Numbered from the stretch's first letter, positions 16,448 through 27,755 are shown. The stretch: 64,000 nucleotides of DNA from Dehalococcoidia bacterium (GCA_009379925.1 WHSU01000009.1:1-64000); one strand, 5' to 3'. Numbers and translations: made by a program. The notes: generated by a model from the letters alone, not told the origin.

Positions 16448-18253
16448 TCATGCGTCGATGGGCGCCTGCGACGTGCGGCTGTCACGCTCGTCCACCATGC
16501 GGTCGCCCACCTGGAAGACGGGCACGGCCCCCAGGTCGTCGCCGCTACGGTCGCGGAGTGCGACGGCGCCCGCCTCGGCCTCGCGGTCCCCGACCACGAG
16601 CATGTAGGGCACCTTCTGCAACTGCGCCTTGCGGATCTTCGCGCCCATGCGTTCTCCCGACGCGTCGACCTCGACGCGCAGTCCGCGCTGCCGGAGTTCG
16701 CGCTGCACGCTCTGCGCGTACTCGATGTGGCGGTCCGCGATCGGGACCACCACGGCCTGGACCGGGGCGAGCCAGAGGGGGAAACGGCCCTCCGTGTGCT
16801 CGATGTAGACACCGAGGAAGCGCTCCAGCGAGCCGAGGATCGCGCGGTGGATCATCACCGGCGTGTGCTCCTCGCCATCGGAGCCGATGTAGCGCAGGCC
16901 GAAGCGCGTCGCCATCGCCATGTCGATCTGCACCGTGCCGAGCTGCCAGGAGCGGCCGATGGCGTCGCGGAAATGGAACTCGACCTTGGGCGCGTAGAAC
17001 GCACCTTCCCCCTCTGCGATTTCGTAGGACCATCCGGCCTTCGACACCAGCTCCTTGAGCAGCTCTTCAGCGTGGTCCCAGTCCTCCGGGTTTCCGACGA
17101 AGCGCTCAGGCCGCGTGGCGATCCTCACCTCCACCTCGCCGAGCGCCAGGTCGCGGTAGACCTCGCGCACCATCTCGAAGACGCGGGCCATCTCCTCGTC
17201 CAGCTGCTCCGGCGTACAGAAGATGTGCGAGTCGTCCTGCGAGAACGAGCGCACGCGCGTCAGCCCGTGGAGCACGCCCGACCGCTCGTTGCGATGGAGA
17301 CGCGTGAACTCCGCGAAGCGGATCGGCAGATCGCGGTACGAGTAGAGCGTCGAGTCGAAGAGCACGCAGTGGCCGGGGCAATTCATCGGCTTCACGCCGA
17401 CTTCGACGTCGTCGCCCGTCATCATCTTGTACATGTCCGGGAACAAGTCGTAGTGCCCGGAGGTGCGGAAGATGTCCGTGTTGAAGATCAGGGGCGTGAT
17501 CACCTCGTCGTAGCCGTACCGCGGGTAGAGCTCGCGGACGTACTCCACCAGGCCGTTGTAGAGCGTGGCGCCCTTTGGGTGGAAGAACGGCGAACCCGGC
17601 GAGATGGGGTCCAGGTGGAAGAGGTCGAGCTCGCGGCCGAGCCGTCGATGGTCACGCCGCTGCGCCTCCTCGACGGACTGCAGGTAGGCGTCCAGGTCCT
17701 CCTGCGTGGGGTACAGCGCCCCGTAGATGCGCTGGAGCATCGGTTTGTGCTCGTCGCCTCGCCAGTAGGCGCCGGCAGAGTGCGTCAGCTTGAATGCGCC
17801 GATCTGGCCGGTGCTGTCCGTGTGACCACCGCGACAGAGGTCCTGGAACTCGCCGTGGCGGAAATAGCCGACGGTGTCGTCCTCGATGTCGTCGATCAAT
17901 TCGAGCTTGTAGGGCTGATTCGCGAAGACCTCGCGCGCGCGTCCCTTCGAGATCTGCTCGCCGTGGATCGGCAGATCCGCCTTCACGGACTGCCGCATCC
18001 GCGCCTCGAGCTTCTCGAGGTCGTCCGGCACCAGCGGCTGGGGCAGGTCGAAGTCGTAGTAGAAGCCGTGCTCGATGGGAGGACCGATGGCGTACTTCGC
18101 CTCCGGGAACATCTCCAATACCGCCTCGGCCAGCACGTGGGCCGCGGAGTGTCGCATGCGGAAGAGCCGTTCCTCTGCCGGGAGCGCGGCGAACGGAGTC
18201 TCGTCGTCGTGGACCTGGTCCTCGCGCGGCGGCTGCGTCTCCTGGTCTGCCAT
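16448..18253 (-). CDS. thrS: Threonine-tRNA ligase lacking the TGS domain
   Basis: 601 residues from the ATG at 18253, which has GGAGGGA upstream. The sequence goes almost straight into the editing (SAD) domain, RMRHSAAHVLAEAV, then the class II core with the zinc-site Cys in MNCPGHC and the motif 2 region FTRLHRNERSG, and the anticodon-binding domain (PIADRHIEYAQSV). The usual N-terminal TGS/N1 domain of ~60 residues is missing. A T-box leader sits directly upstream, so expression should respond to uncharged tRNA-Thr. Longer starts up to 18289 add only residues encoded by the T-box region. Confidence 0.95.
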   Translation of the reverse strand: MADQETQPPREDQVHDDETPFAALPAEERLFRMRHSAAHVLAEAVLEMFPEAKYAIGPPIEHGFYYDFDLPQPLVPDDLEKLEARMRQSVKADLPIHGEQISKGRAREVFANQPYKLELIDDIEDDTVGYFRHGEFQDLCRGGHTDSTGQIGAFKLTHSAGAYWRGDEHKPMLQRIYGALYPTQEDLDAYLQSVEEAQRRDHRRLGRELDLFHLDPISPGSPFFHPKGATLYNGLVEYVRELYPRYGYDEVITPLIFNTDIFRTSGHYDLFPDMYKMMTGDDVEVGVKPMNCPGHCVLFDSTLYSYRDLPIRFAEFTRLHRNERSGVLHGLTRVRSFSQDDSHIFCTPEQLDEEMARVFEMVREVYRDLALGEVEVRIATRPERFVGNPEDWDHAEELLKELVSKAGWSYEIAEGEGAFYAPKVEFHFRDAIGRSWQLGTVQIDMAMATRFGLRYIGSDGEEHTPVMIHRAILGSLERFLGVYIEHTEGRFPLWLAPVQAVVVPIADRHIEYAQSVQRELRQRGLRVEVDASGERMGAKIRKAQLQKVPYMLVVGDREAEAGAVALRDRSGDDLGAVPVFQVGDRMVDERDSRTSQAPIDA

Positions 18254-18270
18254 CTCTCGTCCCTCCAGGG

Positions 18271-18500
18271 CCCGAGGGGCCCTCAACACGCAAACGCGCC
18301 TCCGTCCTTCGGGACGAGAGGCGCGCTCGTGGTTCCACCCGAGTTCCCCTGTTTCGCGTGTTTCGCGTCGCTACGATCTGCCTTCGCTTCGCTCCGGCGA
18401 GCGCGACGGAGGCCGTACGCACCTTCGCGAGCTCGGCGGGCGCAACCGCGAGCAGGGCTCATTCACCCGGTAACGGTGGGCTACCGCCGCGAGTTCGCCC
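18271..18500 (-). promoter_or_regulatory. T-box riboswitch leader of thrS
   Basis: On the minus strand the T-box signature GGGTGGAACCACGA (18327-18340) is followed by a hairpin of CGCGCCT and CGTCC pairing with GGACG and AGGCGCG (18295-18325), and then GTTTG. The CGTCC segment can alternatively pair in the antiterminator, as in known T-boxes. Upstream lie stem-rich sequences and a candidate ACC (Thr) specifier at 18469-18471. A TAGAAT -10-like box at 18692-18697 could start the transcript. 18500-18822 otherwise holds only GC-rich hairpins and no gene. The T-box core is secure; 5' limits are approximate. Confidence 0.85.
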
Positions 18501-18822
18501 GCGGGCTCCGAGGTGGTATCGCCAGCGTGTCCGGCCTCGGGGCTTGCAGCCGGTGGCCCCGACTCTCTGCACACAGGACGCCTCGACGGTCGGTGAGGGG
18601 CGGCTGTGCGGCCGGAGTGAGACGCCGGGACGTGTCCCCGTCATCGCTCCGTATGTCGCGCCGCACGGGTGCGGCGCGGCCAGCGCCACCAATTCTAGCG
18701 GGCCTCTCGCGGGGATGCACCACCGATCCGGGCAGATGACCTATTATGGGTGGTGACGGTGGCCGCGTCGGTCGCGTCCTGGAGAGGGATGAAGCTGAAG
18801 GGTTCGAGCTCGGTACCGGACG

Positions 18823-18899
18823 TGGTGGGCGGTATTGGATTCGAACCAATGACCTCAGCGATGTCAACGCTGCGCTCTAACCAACTGAGCTAACCGCCC
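18823..18899 (-). tRNA. tRNA-Val(GAC)
   Basis: Cloverleaf on the minus strand: acceptor GGGCGGT/ACCGCCC, anticodon stem CAGCG/CGCTG with loop TTGACAT (anticodon GAC), TTCGAATC T-loop and encoded CCA. 77 bases. Confidence 0.95.
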
Positions 18900-18942
18900 G
18901 CAAGTGGCTCCCGCGACCGGAACCTCCACGAGGTCGAGTGGA

Positions 18943-18971
18943 AGCGTACGACCGAGGTTCCAGAGCGTCAA
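18943..18971 (-). promoter_or_regulatory. Promoter of tRNA-Val
   Basis: On the minus strand TTGACG, a 17-base spacer and TACGCT, ending about 44 bases before the tRNA 5' end. The same TACGCT -10 box occurs before the his leader peptide. Confidence 0.6.
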
Positions 18972-19023
18972 AGCCCGCCCAGAGGCGGGGGCAGCGGGAC
19001 GCGGATGGCGGACTCCAATTGCG

Positions 19024-19053
19024 TTGACACCCTTGAGGCCAATCCGCTACCGT
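19024..19053 (+). promoter_or_regulatory. Promoter of tRNA-Lys/tRNA-Leu
   Basis: TTGACA, an 18-base spacer and TACCGT, ending seven bases before the tRNA-Lys 5' end. It may also drive tRNA-Leu and the downstream transporter ATPase genes. Confidence 0.6.
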
Positions 19054-19060
19054 CCGGCCC

Positions 19061-19135
19061 GGGCCTCTAGCTCAATGGCAGAGCAGCTGACTCTTAATCA
19101 GCCGGTTCGGGGTTCGACTCCCCGGGGGCTCACCA
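19061..19135 (+). tRNA. tRNA-Lys(CTT)
   Basis: Acceptor GGGCCTC/GGGGCTC, anticodon stem GCTGA/TCAGC with loop CTCTTAA (anticodon CTT), T-arm CGGGG-TTCGACT-CCCCG and encoded CCA. 75 bases. Confidence 0.95.
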
Positions 19136-19177
19136 GCACGATCCACCACATTCGGCGGGGGGCCAGGCCGGAGACGT

Positions 19178-19262
19178 GGGGAAGTGTCGGAACTGGCAGA
19201 CGAGCGTGATTTAGGATCACGTGCCGCAAGGCGTAGGAGTTCGAGTCTCCTCTTCCCCACCA
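19178..19262 (+). tRNA. tRNA-Leu(TAG)
   Basis: Acceptor GGGGAAG/CTTCCCC, anticodon stem CGTGA/TCACG with loop TTTAGGA (anticodon TAG), a long variable arm (class II tRNA) and encoded CCA. 85 bases. Confidence 0.95.
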
Positions 19263-19339
19263 GGACGGCGACCGGAGTCGGGACTGGGGCAAACGGCGTG
19301 AGGGGCCGGCGATGCCGTCGGCGGACGTGAGGGGTATTC

Positions 19340-20365
<1,026 letters not shown>

Positions 20366-20383
20366 CCGGAAGGCGACGCAACG

Positions 20384-21400
<1,017 letters not shown>

Positions 21401-21425
21401 CCCCCGCCAATCAGGCGTCAGAACG

Positions 21426-21451
21426 CGAGGCCCCGCGCAAGCGGGGCCTCG
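21426..21451 (+). terminator. Hairpin after the transporter ATPase operon
   Basis: CGAGGCCCCGC, a GCAA tetraloop and GCGGGGCCTCG: a perfect 11-bp stem 25 bases past the stop. No T-run. Confidence 0.65.
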
Positions 21452-21524
21452 GCCGTGCTGCGACGGCCCCAGGTGGCCGCGATGGCGTCATGCGCCTCAG
21501 TCCGCGCGCGGATAGGATGAATGC

Positions 21525-23342
21525 GTGCAGGCGTCCCATATCCGCAACTTCTCCATCATCGCCCACATCGACCACGGGAAGTCCACCCTGGCCGACCGCA
21601 TGATCGTGGCCACGGGCGCCGTCGACGCGCGCGACATGCGCGATCAGCTCCTGGACTCCATGGACCTCGAGCGCGAAAAGGGCATCACGATCAAGGCACA
21701 GGCCGTGCGCATGCCCTACACGGCATCGGACGGCCAGACGTACGAGCTGAACCTGATCGACACGCCCGGTCACGTCGACTTCGCCTACGAGGTGTCACGT
21801 GCCCTGGCAGCCTGCGAAGGCGCGGTCCTGGTGGTCGACGCCACGCAGGGCATCGAGGCGCAGACCCTCGCCAACGTCTACCTGGCCATGGAGATGAACC
21901 TCCGGCTGATCCCGGTCATCAACAAGGTGGACCTGCCCTCCGCGGAGCCGGAGCGCGTGGCGCAGGAACTGATCGACGTCATCGGCTTCGACGATGACGA
22001 GGTGCTCTTCGCCTCCGGTAAGACCGGCGAGGGCGTCCCGGACATCCTCCAGGCCATCGTGGACCGCATACCGCCGCCGAAGGGCGACCCGCAGGCGCCC
22101 CTGCGCGCCCTGGTCTTCGACGCGAAGTACGACGCGTTCAAGGGCGTGCTGGTCTACGTCCGCGTCGTGGACGGGCGCATCGATGGCCGCGAGCCGTTGC
22201 GGCTGATGCAGCAGGCGCAGCGCTTCGACCCGATCGAGCTGGGGTACTTCCGCCCGATGCTCCAGACGACCGGCCACCTGGACGCCGGCGAGGTCGGCTA
22301 CGTGGCCACGGGTCTGAAGGGCGTCTCGCAGAGCCGCGTCGGAGATACCGTGACGACCGAGCGGCATGGCGCCGCCGAAGTGCTACCCGGCTACCAGCCC
22401 GCCAAGCCGATGGTGTTCGCCGGCATCTACCCGACCGACCCGGACGCCTACGCCGAACTGCGCGATGCCCTGGAACGGCTCACGCTCAACGACGCGGCCT
22501 TGCAATGGCAGCCGGAGACCTCGGCGGCCCTTGGCTTCGGGTTCCGCTGTGGCTTCCTGGGGCTGCTGCACATGGAGATCGTGCAGGAGCGGCTGGAGCG
22601 CGAGTTCGACCTCGACCTGGTCGCCACGGCGCCCTCCGTCGAGTACGAGGTGACGAAGACCGACGGCGGGGAGATCCTCATCGACTCGCCCGCCGAGCTG
22701 CCCCTGCCGAACGAGATCCAGGAGATCCGCGAGCCGTGGGTGCGCATCTCGATCACGGTGCCCGCGCGCTACCTGGGACCGGTGATGCAGCTGGTCAGCG
22801 AGCGTCGAGGCGAATTCGACCACATGGAGTACCTGGACCACGCCGAGGAGGAGGGCGACTCCCGTGTGCTCGCCCGCTACAGGCTGCCGCTGTCCGAGAT
22901 CCTGGTGGAGTTCTACGACCAGCTAAAGTCCCGCACGCAGGGATACGCCGGCATGGACTACCAGCTCGACGGCTACCGCTCGGCACGCGTCTCCCGCCTC
23001 GACATCCTCGTCAACGGCGAGCCTGTCGACGCGCTGTCCACGATCGTGCCGACCGAGGACGCAGCGGGCCAGGGCCGGCGGCTCGCCTCGGCGCTGCGGG
23101 CGCTGATCCCGCGGCAGATGTTCGATGTGCCGATCCAGGCGGCGATCGGCGGCCGCGTCGTCGCCCGTGAGACCGTGCGCGCGATGCGCAAGAACGTCCT
23201 GGCGAAGTGCTACGGCGGCGACGTCACCCGCAAGCGGAAACTGCTGGAGAAGCAGAAGGCGGGCAAGAAGCGCATGAAGATGCTGGGCGCCGTCGAGGTG
23301 CCGCAGGAAGCGTTCATGGCCGTGCTCAAGCTCCGGGAGTAG
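21525..23342 (+). CDS. lepA: Elongation factor 4 (LepA)
   Basis: 605 residues, GTG start. The GTPase motifs [19 protein letters not shown] and NKVDLPSA are present, followed by domain II, the EF-G-like domains III and V and the LepA-specific C-terminal domain ([26 protein letters not shown]). It binds stalled or post-translocation ribosomes and is linked to initiation and 30S biogenesis. Length fits the family. It converges with the PadR gene, overlapping it by 17 bases at the 3' ends. Confidence 0.96.
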   Translation: MQASHIRNFSIIAHIDHGKSTLADRMIVATGAVDARDMRDQLLDSMDLEREKGITIKAQAVRMPYTASDGQTYELNLIDTPGHVDFAYEVSRALAACEGAVLVVDATQGIEAQTLANVYLAMEMNLRLIPVINKVDLPSAEPERVAQELIDVIGFDDDEVLFASGKTGEGVPDILQAIVDRIPPPKGDPQAPLRALVFDAKYDAFKGVLVYVRVVDGRIDGREPLRLMQQAQRFDPIELGYFRPMLQTTGHLDAGEVGYVATGLKGVSQSRVGDTVTTERHGAAEVLPGYQPAKPMVFAGIYPTDPDAYAELRDALERLTLNDAALQWQPETSAALGFGFRCGFLGLLHMEIVQERLEREFDLDLVATAPSVEYEVTKTDGGEILIDSPAELPLPNEIQEIREPWVRISITVPARYLGPVMQLVSERRGEFDHMEYLDHAEEEGDSRVLARYRLPLSEILVEFYDQLKSRTQGYAGMDYQLDGYRSARVSRLDILVNGEPVDALSTIVPTEDAAGQGRRLASALRALIPRQMFDVPIQAAIGGRVVARETVRAMRKNVLAKCYGGDVTRKRKLLEKQKAGKKRMKMLGAVEVPQEAFMAVLKLRE

Positions 23343-23937
23343 CCTTCCGCGGCCGCGAGGCGGCTACGTCGCTTGTGGTCAGCAGCTCCGTTGCCGCATC
23401 GCACCACTCGACATAACCAGACTCGAAGGTGATGCCACGCCGCAGCGTGAGTAGGATCCCCAGCCGAGCCGGATCCGGGAGGGGCGGGGCGGCCGAGCTG
23501 GCCGAGGCGATCTGGCCTTCGAGCGTGCTGTACTCCTCGAGGCGTCTCGCGTGACGTTCCCGCACCTCGCGGAGTTGCGACAGGGCGACCTCGGTCGGCA
23601 GCAGGCCGTAGCAGAGCGCCTTTACCGTCTGCTCGTCGCGCAATGGCGCCTCGTCGGCGGGTTCAGCCGCCCAACCGAGCAGGGCGTCGCGCCCCCCCGA
23701 AGTCAGCGAGAACACCTTGCGCTCCGGTCCACGCTCACTCGGCTCGCGTCGATGCTCGACCAGCCCGTCCGCCTCGAGCCTGGCGAGCGCGGGGTAGATC
23801 TGGCTGTGCCGAGCGCTCCAGTAGTGGCTGGCGACCTCGGTGAAGGTGCGACTGAGGTCGAAACCGGACTGCGCGCGGAGTGTCAGAAGCGCGAGCAGCA
23901 CGAAATGGAGCGTCGGGCGGTCTGTCGTCATTGACAT
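23326..23937 (-). CDS. PadR-family transcriptional regulator
   Basis: 203 residues from ATG 23937 (alternative ATG 23931). The N-terminal winged helix has the PadR pattern with [23 protein letters not shown]. The C-terminal coiled-coil dimerisation segment (Vir_C-like) holds [20 protein letters not shown]. PadR proteins usually repress a neighbouring membrane protein or efflux gene. A perfect palindrome in the divergent promoter at 23956-23971 is the likely operator, so the target is probably the membrane protein gene at 23994 and the regulator itself. Confidence 0.85.
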   Translation of the reverse strand: MSMTTDRPTLHFVLLALLTLRAQSGFDLSRTFTEVASHYWSARHSQIYPALARLEADGLVEHRREPSERGPERKVFSLTSGGRDALLGWAAEPADEAPLRDEQTVKALCYGLLPTEVALSQLREVRERHARRLEEYSTLEGQIASASSAAPPLPDPARLGILLTLRRGITFESGYVEWCDAATELLTTSDVAASRPRKATPGA

Positions 23938-23959
23938 ACTCTAGCACGCGCAATAATGT
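23931..23959 (+). promoter_or_regulatory. Promoter of the PadR-adjacent membrane protein gene
   Basis: TTGACA (23931-23936), a 17-base spacer and TAATGT (23954-23959). The -35 box overlaps the padR start codon on the other strand, and the -10 overlaps the palindromic operator. Confidence 0.7.
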
Positions 23960-23971
23960 CTGGACAGACAT
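23956..23971. promoter_or_regulatory. Palindromic operator, probably for PadR
   Basis: ATGTCTG-GA-CAGACAT, a perfect inverted repeat covering the -10 region of the divergent gene. A second pair of the same half-sites, TGTCTG (23998-24003) and CAGACA (24015-24020), lies at the start of the coding sequence with a wider 11-base gap. Confidence 0.7.
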
Positions 23972-23993
23972 ACTCGCGCGCGTAGAGAGGTCA

Positions 23994-24413
23994 ATGATGT
24001 CTGAGGACTCCATCCAGACAGCGGGCATCATCATGGTGGTCTACCCGAGCGTGGTCTTCGGGGGCGTGAGCATCCTCTGGCTCTGGATCACGCGACGGGC
24101 GCCGTACCTTCGAGAGAACCCGCTGCGTCAGCGGCTGTGGGCCGCGGGCCATGCACACGCCGGCGTGCTGCTGATCCTGTCGCTCGTCGCGCTGCTGTTG
24201 GTCGATCAGGCAGAGCTAGGCGAAGGCTGGAAGTCGCTGGTCCGCTCGGCGTTCCCGCTGTCCGCAATCCTGCTGCCTGCGGCGTACTTCCTGTCGGTTC
24301 TGGGCCGCAACCGCGAGCGGCCGTCACCGATCGTGAACCTGGCCTACCTCGGGGCGATTTCACTGACGGCGGGGATGCTCACGCTGGGCGTGGGACTGCT
24401 GCGGGCGGCGTAG
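23994..24413 (+). CDS. Small membrane protein under PadR control
   Basis: 139 residues from ATG 23994 (or 138 from 23997). Four hydrophobic segments are evident: IIMVVYPSVVFGGVSILWLW, AGVLLILSLVALLLV, a third around SAILLPAAYFLSVLG and a fourth around LGAISLTAGMLTLGV. A GHAHAG motif opens the second helix. It is divergent from padR and carries an operator-like palindrome in its promoter. No transport family is recognised. Confidence 0.65.
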   Translation: MMSEDSIQTAGIIMVVYPSVVFGGVSILWLWITRRAPYLRENPLRQRLWAAGHAHAGVLLILSLVALLLVDQAELGEGWKSLVRSAFPLSAILLPAAYFLSVLGRNRERPSPIVNLAYLGAISLTAGMLTLGVGLLRAA

Positions 24414-24419
24414 GCGTCC

Positions 24420-25232
24420 TCAGCTCGTGGCCACGGTGGCGGGCACGGTAGCCTGCACGAACCTCGTGAGGACGCCCGCGAGGCGCTCCGCGATGACGGC
24501 GTTCGGCGAGTGGTCCACGCCATGGAAGACATGGAGGTGCCGCACCTCCCTCGGTAGGTCGAGGTAGCAGCGCACCGAGCCGTCTGGTGGCACCGTGTGG
24601 TCCTGGTCGCCGAAGACCACCAGTGTGGGCACAGACATCGAGCGGATGACGGACTGCAGGTCTTGCGGCATGGCGCGCATGCCTCGGAGGCGGGGCTTCG
24701 GCACGCGCTGCCAGTCCTCCCAGAGCGCCGCACGCACCTCCTCCGACAGCCCCGAGTGCTCCCGCTCCCAGTAGTCCCGGTGGATGTTGCCCGGGTAGCC
24801 CTCGATGCGCGCGTTCCAGGCGGCCTCCTGCTCGGGCGTCATGTCCGCGCGAGGCGCGAGCGCGCCACCGGCGAGCAGGACCAGCGCCTGCACGCGGTCA
24901 GCGTGGTCACGCACGTAGTTCGTCACGGTGCTCGCGCCCATCGAGTGCCCCACGAGCACGAACCGCTCGAGGCCGAGCGCGTCGACCGCGGCATGCAGGT
25001 CACGGGCGAAGTTGAAAGCGGAATAGTCCTCGTCCGCCTGGGTGACATCAGAGCCGGCGGCACCCCGCATGCTGATGGCAACCGAGCGGAATCCGTGCCC
25101 GGCGAGCGCCGCCTGCGTCGCGTCCCAGATCCGATGCGACGAGCGGTAGCCATGCACCAGCAGGAACGCCGGAGCGCCCTCGCCGCGCTCGTCGTACTCC
25201 AGGCGGACATCCCCGGCCTGCACCAGTGGCAT
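24420..25232 (-). CDS. Alpha/beta hydrolase
   Basis: 270 residues from ATG 25232, the start that puts the first strand (MPLVQAGDVRLEYDERGEG) in place; the frame upstream looks non-coding. Oxyanion HGYRS, nucleophile elbow GHSMGAS (Ser), acid in GDQDHTVP and His in HGVDHSPN complete the catalytic set. The substrate is unknown; the fold includes esterases, lactonases and epoxide hydrolases. It converges tightly with the membrane protein gene, 6 bases apart. Confidence 0.85.
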   Translation of the reverse strand: MPLVQAGDVRLEYDERGEGAPAFLLVHGYRSSHRIWDATQAALAGHGFRSVAISMRGAAGSDVTQADEDYSAFNFARDLHAAVDALGLERFVLVGHSMGASTVTNYVRDHADRVQALVLLAGGALAPRADMTPEQEAAWNARIEGYPGNIHRDYWEREHSGLSEEVRAALWEDWQRVPKPRLRGMRAMPQDLQSVIRSMSVPTLVVFGDQDHTVPPDGSVRCYLDLPREVRHLHVFHGVDHSPNAVIAERLAGVLTRFVQATVPATVATS

Positions 25233-25349
25233 CGTGTGGCTCCTTCGCTCCTCGGGGGGTGGCGCGTGGATTGTAGCGCCGGGCCGCTGCGAGTGAGTCG
25301 GGGCTCCGGTAGAGTGCCCTGAGCGGCGGTGGCTGAAGGGGCTTTCTGG

Positions 25350-26540
25350 ATGGCAGAGCAGGTCGTGCAGCCGCGGATGCGCGGGTTTATCTCGCTGACG
25401 GCGCATCCTGAGGGGTGCGCCGTGAACGTGCGCAGGCAGGTCGCCGCGGTCCAGGCGGCCGCGTTGCGGGGCGAGCTGGGGAACGTGCTAGTGCTCGGTT
25501 CCAGCTCTGGCTACGGCCTCGCGAGCGCCCTCACGGCCTGCTTCGGCTACGAGGCGGACGTGCTGGGCGTCTGCTTCGAGCGCGAGCCCACCGAGGACAA
25601 GACCGCGACCGCCGGCTGGTACAACCTGGTGGAGGCGCACCGGCTGGCGCGCGAAAGCGGCCGCCTGCTGGAGACGGTCAACGGCGACGCGTTCAGCGAC
25701 GACGTGAAGGCGGCGGTCATCGAGGCGCTAAGCGAGCGCTTCGGGCCGCTCGACCTGGTCATCTACAGCCTTGCGGCGCCTCGACGGCGGGGCCCGAATG
25801 GCGAGACCTGGAACAGCGCGCTCAAGCCAGTCGGCGAGTCGTACACCGGCCCCACCTTCGACCTGCGCACGGGCGCGGTCGTCGCGGCGCACCTCGAACC
25901 CGCGACCGACGAGGAACTCGCGGCCACCATCAAGGTGATGGGCGGCGAGGACTGGCAGGACTGGATTGTGCGGCTGCGCGACGCCGGGCTGCTCGCGCCG
26001 AGCTGCCGCACGGTGGCCTACTCGTACATCGGTCCGGAGGTGTCGGCGCCGATCTACCGCCGTGGCACCATCGGACGGGCGAAGGAGCACCTCGAGGCGA
26101 GCGCCGCGGGCATCGATGCGACGATGCGTGAGACTGTCGACGGGCGCGCGTGGGTGAGCGTGAACGCGGCGGTCGTAACGCAGGCCTCGAGCGCGATCCC
26201 CGCGGTGCCCCTCTACATGAGTGCGCTCTTCCGCGTCTTGAAGGAGCGAGGCGAGTACGAGGGCCCGCAGGAGCAAATCCTCCGCCTCTTCCGTGACCAC
26301 GTCGGTCCCGGGCGCGAGCCCTCGGTGGACTCGGAGGGCAGGATCCGCGTCGACGACCTGGAGATGCAGGACGAGGTGCAGCAGCATGTCGCCGAGCTGT
26401 GGCGGCAAGTGACGAGCGAGAACGTCGACCAGATCACGGACTACACCGGCTACCGTCGCGACTTCGAGCAGCTCTTCGGCTTCGGCGTGGAGGGCGTGGA
26501 CTACGACGCGCCCACCGAGGTGGACCGACCACTGGTGTAG
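25350..26540 (+). CDS. fabV: Trans-2-enoyl-CoA/ACP reductase FabV
   Basis: About 396 residues from ATG 25350; a GTG at 25329 would add seven residues. FabV/TER features are the N-terminal RGFISLTAHPEGC, the NADH-binding GSSSGYGLAS and the catalytic Tyr-x8-Lys in YRRGTIGRAK. It reduces the enoyl double bond in the last step of fatty-acid elongation and is insensitive to triclosan in studied cases. Length matches the ~400-residue family. Monocistronic by context. Confidence 0.93.
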   Translation: MAEQVVQPRMRGFISLTAHPEGCAVNVRRQVAAVQAAALRGELGNVLVLGSSSGYGLASALTACFGYEADVLGVCFEREPTEDKTATAGWYNLVEAHRLARESGRLLETVNGDAFSDDVKAAVIEALSERFGPLDLVIYSLAAPRRRGPNGETWNSALKPVGESYTGPTFDLRTGAVVAAHLEPATDEELAATIKVMGGEDWQDWIVRLRDAGLLAPSCRTVAYSYIGPEVSAPIYRRGTIGRAKEHLEASAAGIDATMRETVDGRAWVSVNAAVVTQASSAIPAVPLYMSALFRVLKERGEYEGPQEQILRLFRDHVGPGREPSVDSEGRIRVDDLEMQDEVQQHVAELWRQVTSENVDQITDYTGYRRDFEQLFGFGVEGVDYDAPTEVDRPLV

Positions 26541-26670
26541 GAGCCGCCGCCCGGCCGCGAGAAGTGGGCAGGGCGCCCGGTGATATAGGCACCGCTCGCC
26601 GATTCGGCGGGGCGACCACCCCTCGTACTGTTCTCATCGCCCCCAGAAAGCAGGGCAGAGGAGGACAGCG

Positions 26671-26835
26671 ATGAGTTCTGGTGTTGGGATTGCAGAAGAC
26701 CGTCGGGTCGCCAGCTCGGCGACGGGCACCGAGCGGAGCAAGAAGGCCGCCTGGCCGGACGCGCACCGCATGCCGCGGCCCGAGCCGTCGAGCAGCCACT
26801 GGTACGACCTCGCGCTCTACATGGCGCCGAGGTGA
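26671..26835 (+). CDS. Small protein, 54 residues, unknown
   Basis: ATG 26671 is preceded by a strong GGAGGACA ribosome site seven bases upstream, which is the main reason to call it. The product starts MSSGVGIAEDRRVASSATG, is hydrophilic with no membrane segment or Cys, and ends HWYDLALYMAPR. It is not recognised. It lies alone between fabV and the next hydrolase; the rest of 26541-26968 shows no gene. Confidence 0.5.
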   Translation: MSSGVGIAEDRRVASSATGTERSKKAAWPDAHRMPRPEPSSSHWYDLALYMAPR

Positions 26836-26968
26836 CCGTTGTGACGCGAAGCGTGGTGTGCGGTCCGAGGCCGCTGGGGCGACGGACCTTGCACCGGGGC
26901 CGCGTGGGTGACGGACGCGCTGATACCCTGTCGGGAGACCTCGAGGCGGGCGACCGAAGGGGACAGAC

Positions 26969-27739
26969 GTGACCGTTGGGCTGCTGTTGTTGCACGCCTT
27001 TCCGCTCGACGACGACATGTGGGCGCCTCAGCAGGCGGAGCTGAGCGCCGAGGTGGCCATTGTGACGCCGGGGCTCCCCGGCCACGGGCCCGCGATGGCC
27101 GGCGATGCCATCACCACCATGGCCGACGCGGCCGACCAGGCCGAATTCGCCCTCCGCGGCACCGGCATCGACCGGGTCGTCGTCTGCGGGCTTTCGATGG
27201 GCGGCTACGTCGCCCTTGAGTTCTGGAAGCGGCATCGGGACCTGGTGGCGGGACTCATCCTGGCGAACACGCGCGCCGGCGCGGACAACGAGGAGGCGCG
27301 GAAACGTCGCAACGACCTCGCGGACCGGCTCAACCGCGAGGGCATCGGCTTCCTCGCCGACGCACCACCGCCGCTGCTCTCCGACCGGGCGCCTGAGGAA
27401 TTGACCGAGCGCGTACGCGCCCTGATCCGCCGCCAGAACCCTCAGGCCGTCGCGGCGGCCTCGCGCGGGATGGGCCAGCGAAGCGACTTCACCGCCGATC
27501 TGGGCCAGATCGACGTGCCGACGCTCGTCATCACCTCCACTGGTGACACGCTGATCCCGGCGGACGCGACGAAGGAGATGGGGGCGCACATCCCGAACGC
27601 ACGCATCGAGGTGATCGAGGGGGCCGGGCACCTCTCCAACCTGGAGGCGCCGGACCGCTTCAACGCGCTGGTGCGGGAGCACCTCGAGCGCTGTGGCGCG
27701 CTCGGTCAGCCGCAGTCGAGCGAGGACGTGCACCCCTAG
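26969..27739 (+). CDS. Alpha/beta hydrolase, enol-lactonase-like
   Basis: 256 residues, GTG start. HAFPLDDDMW marks the oxyanion region, GLSMGGYVAL the nucleophile Ser, SGD-type acid in TSTGDTLIP and GAGHLSNLE the catalytic His. It is closest in pattern to 3-oxoadipate enol-lactonase/BioH-like hydrolases. No aromatic-degradation genes are adjacent, so the substrate is open. It converges on the large minus-strand gene at 27805. Confidence 0.82.
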   Translation: MTVGLLLLHAFPLDDDMWAPQQAELSAEVAIVTPGLPGHGPAMAGDAITTMADAADQAEFALRGTGIDRVVVCGLSMGGYVALEFWKRHRDLVAGLILANTRAGADNEEARKRRNDLADRLNREGIGFLADAPPPLLSDRAPEELTERVRALIRRQNPQAVAAASRGMGQRSDFTADLGQIDVPTLVITSTGDTLIPADATKEMGAHIPNARIEVIEGAGHLSNLEAPDRFNALVREHLERCGALGQPQSSEDVHP

Positions 27740-27755
27740 CGCTCGGCGCCGCTCG

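Noticed and set aside
18301-18500. Protein-coding frames across the thrS leader
   Set aside because: The sequence is explained by T-box stems; the frames have no ribosome sites or recognisable products.
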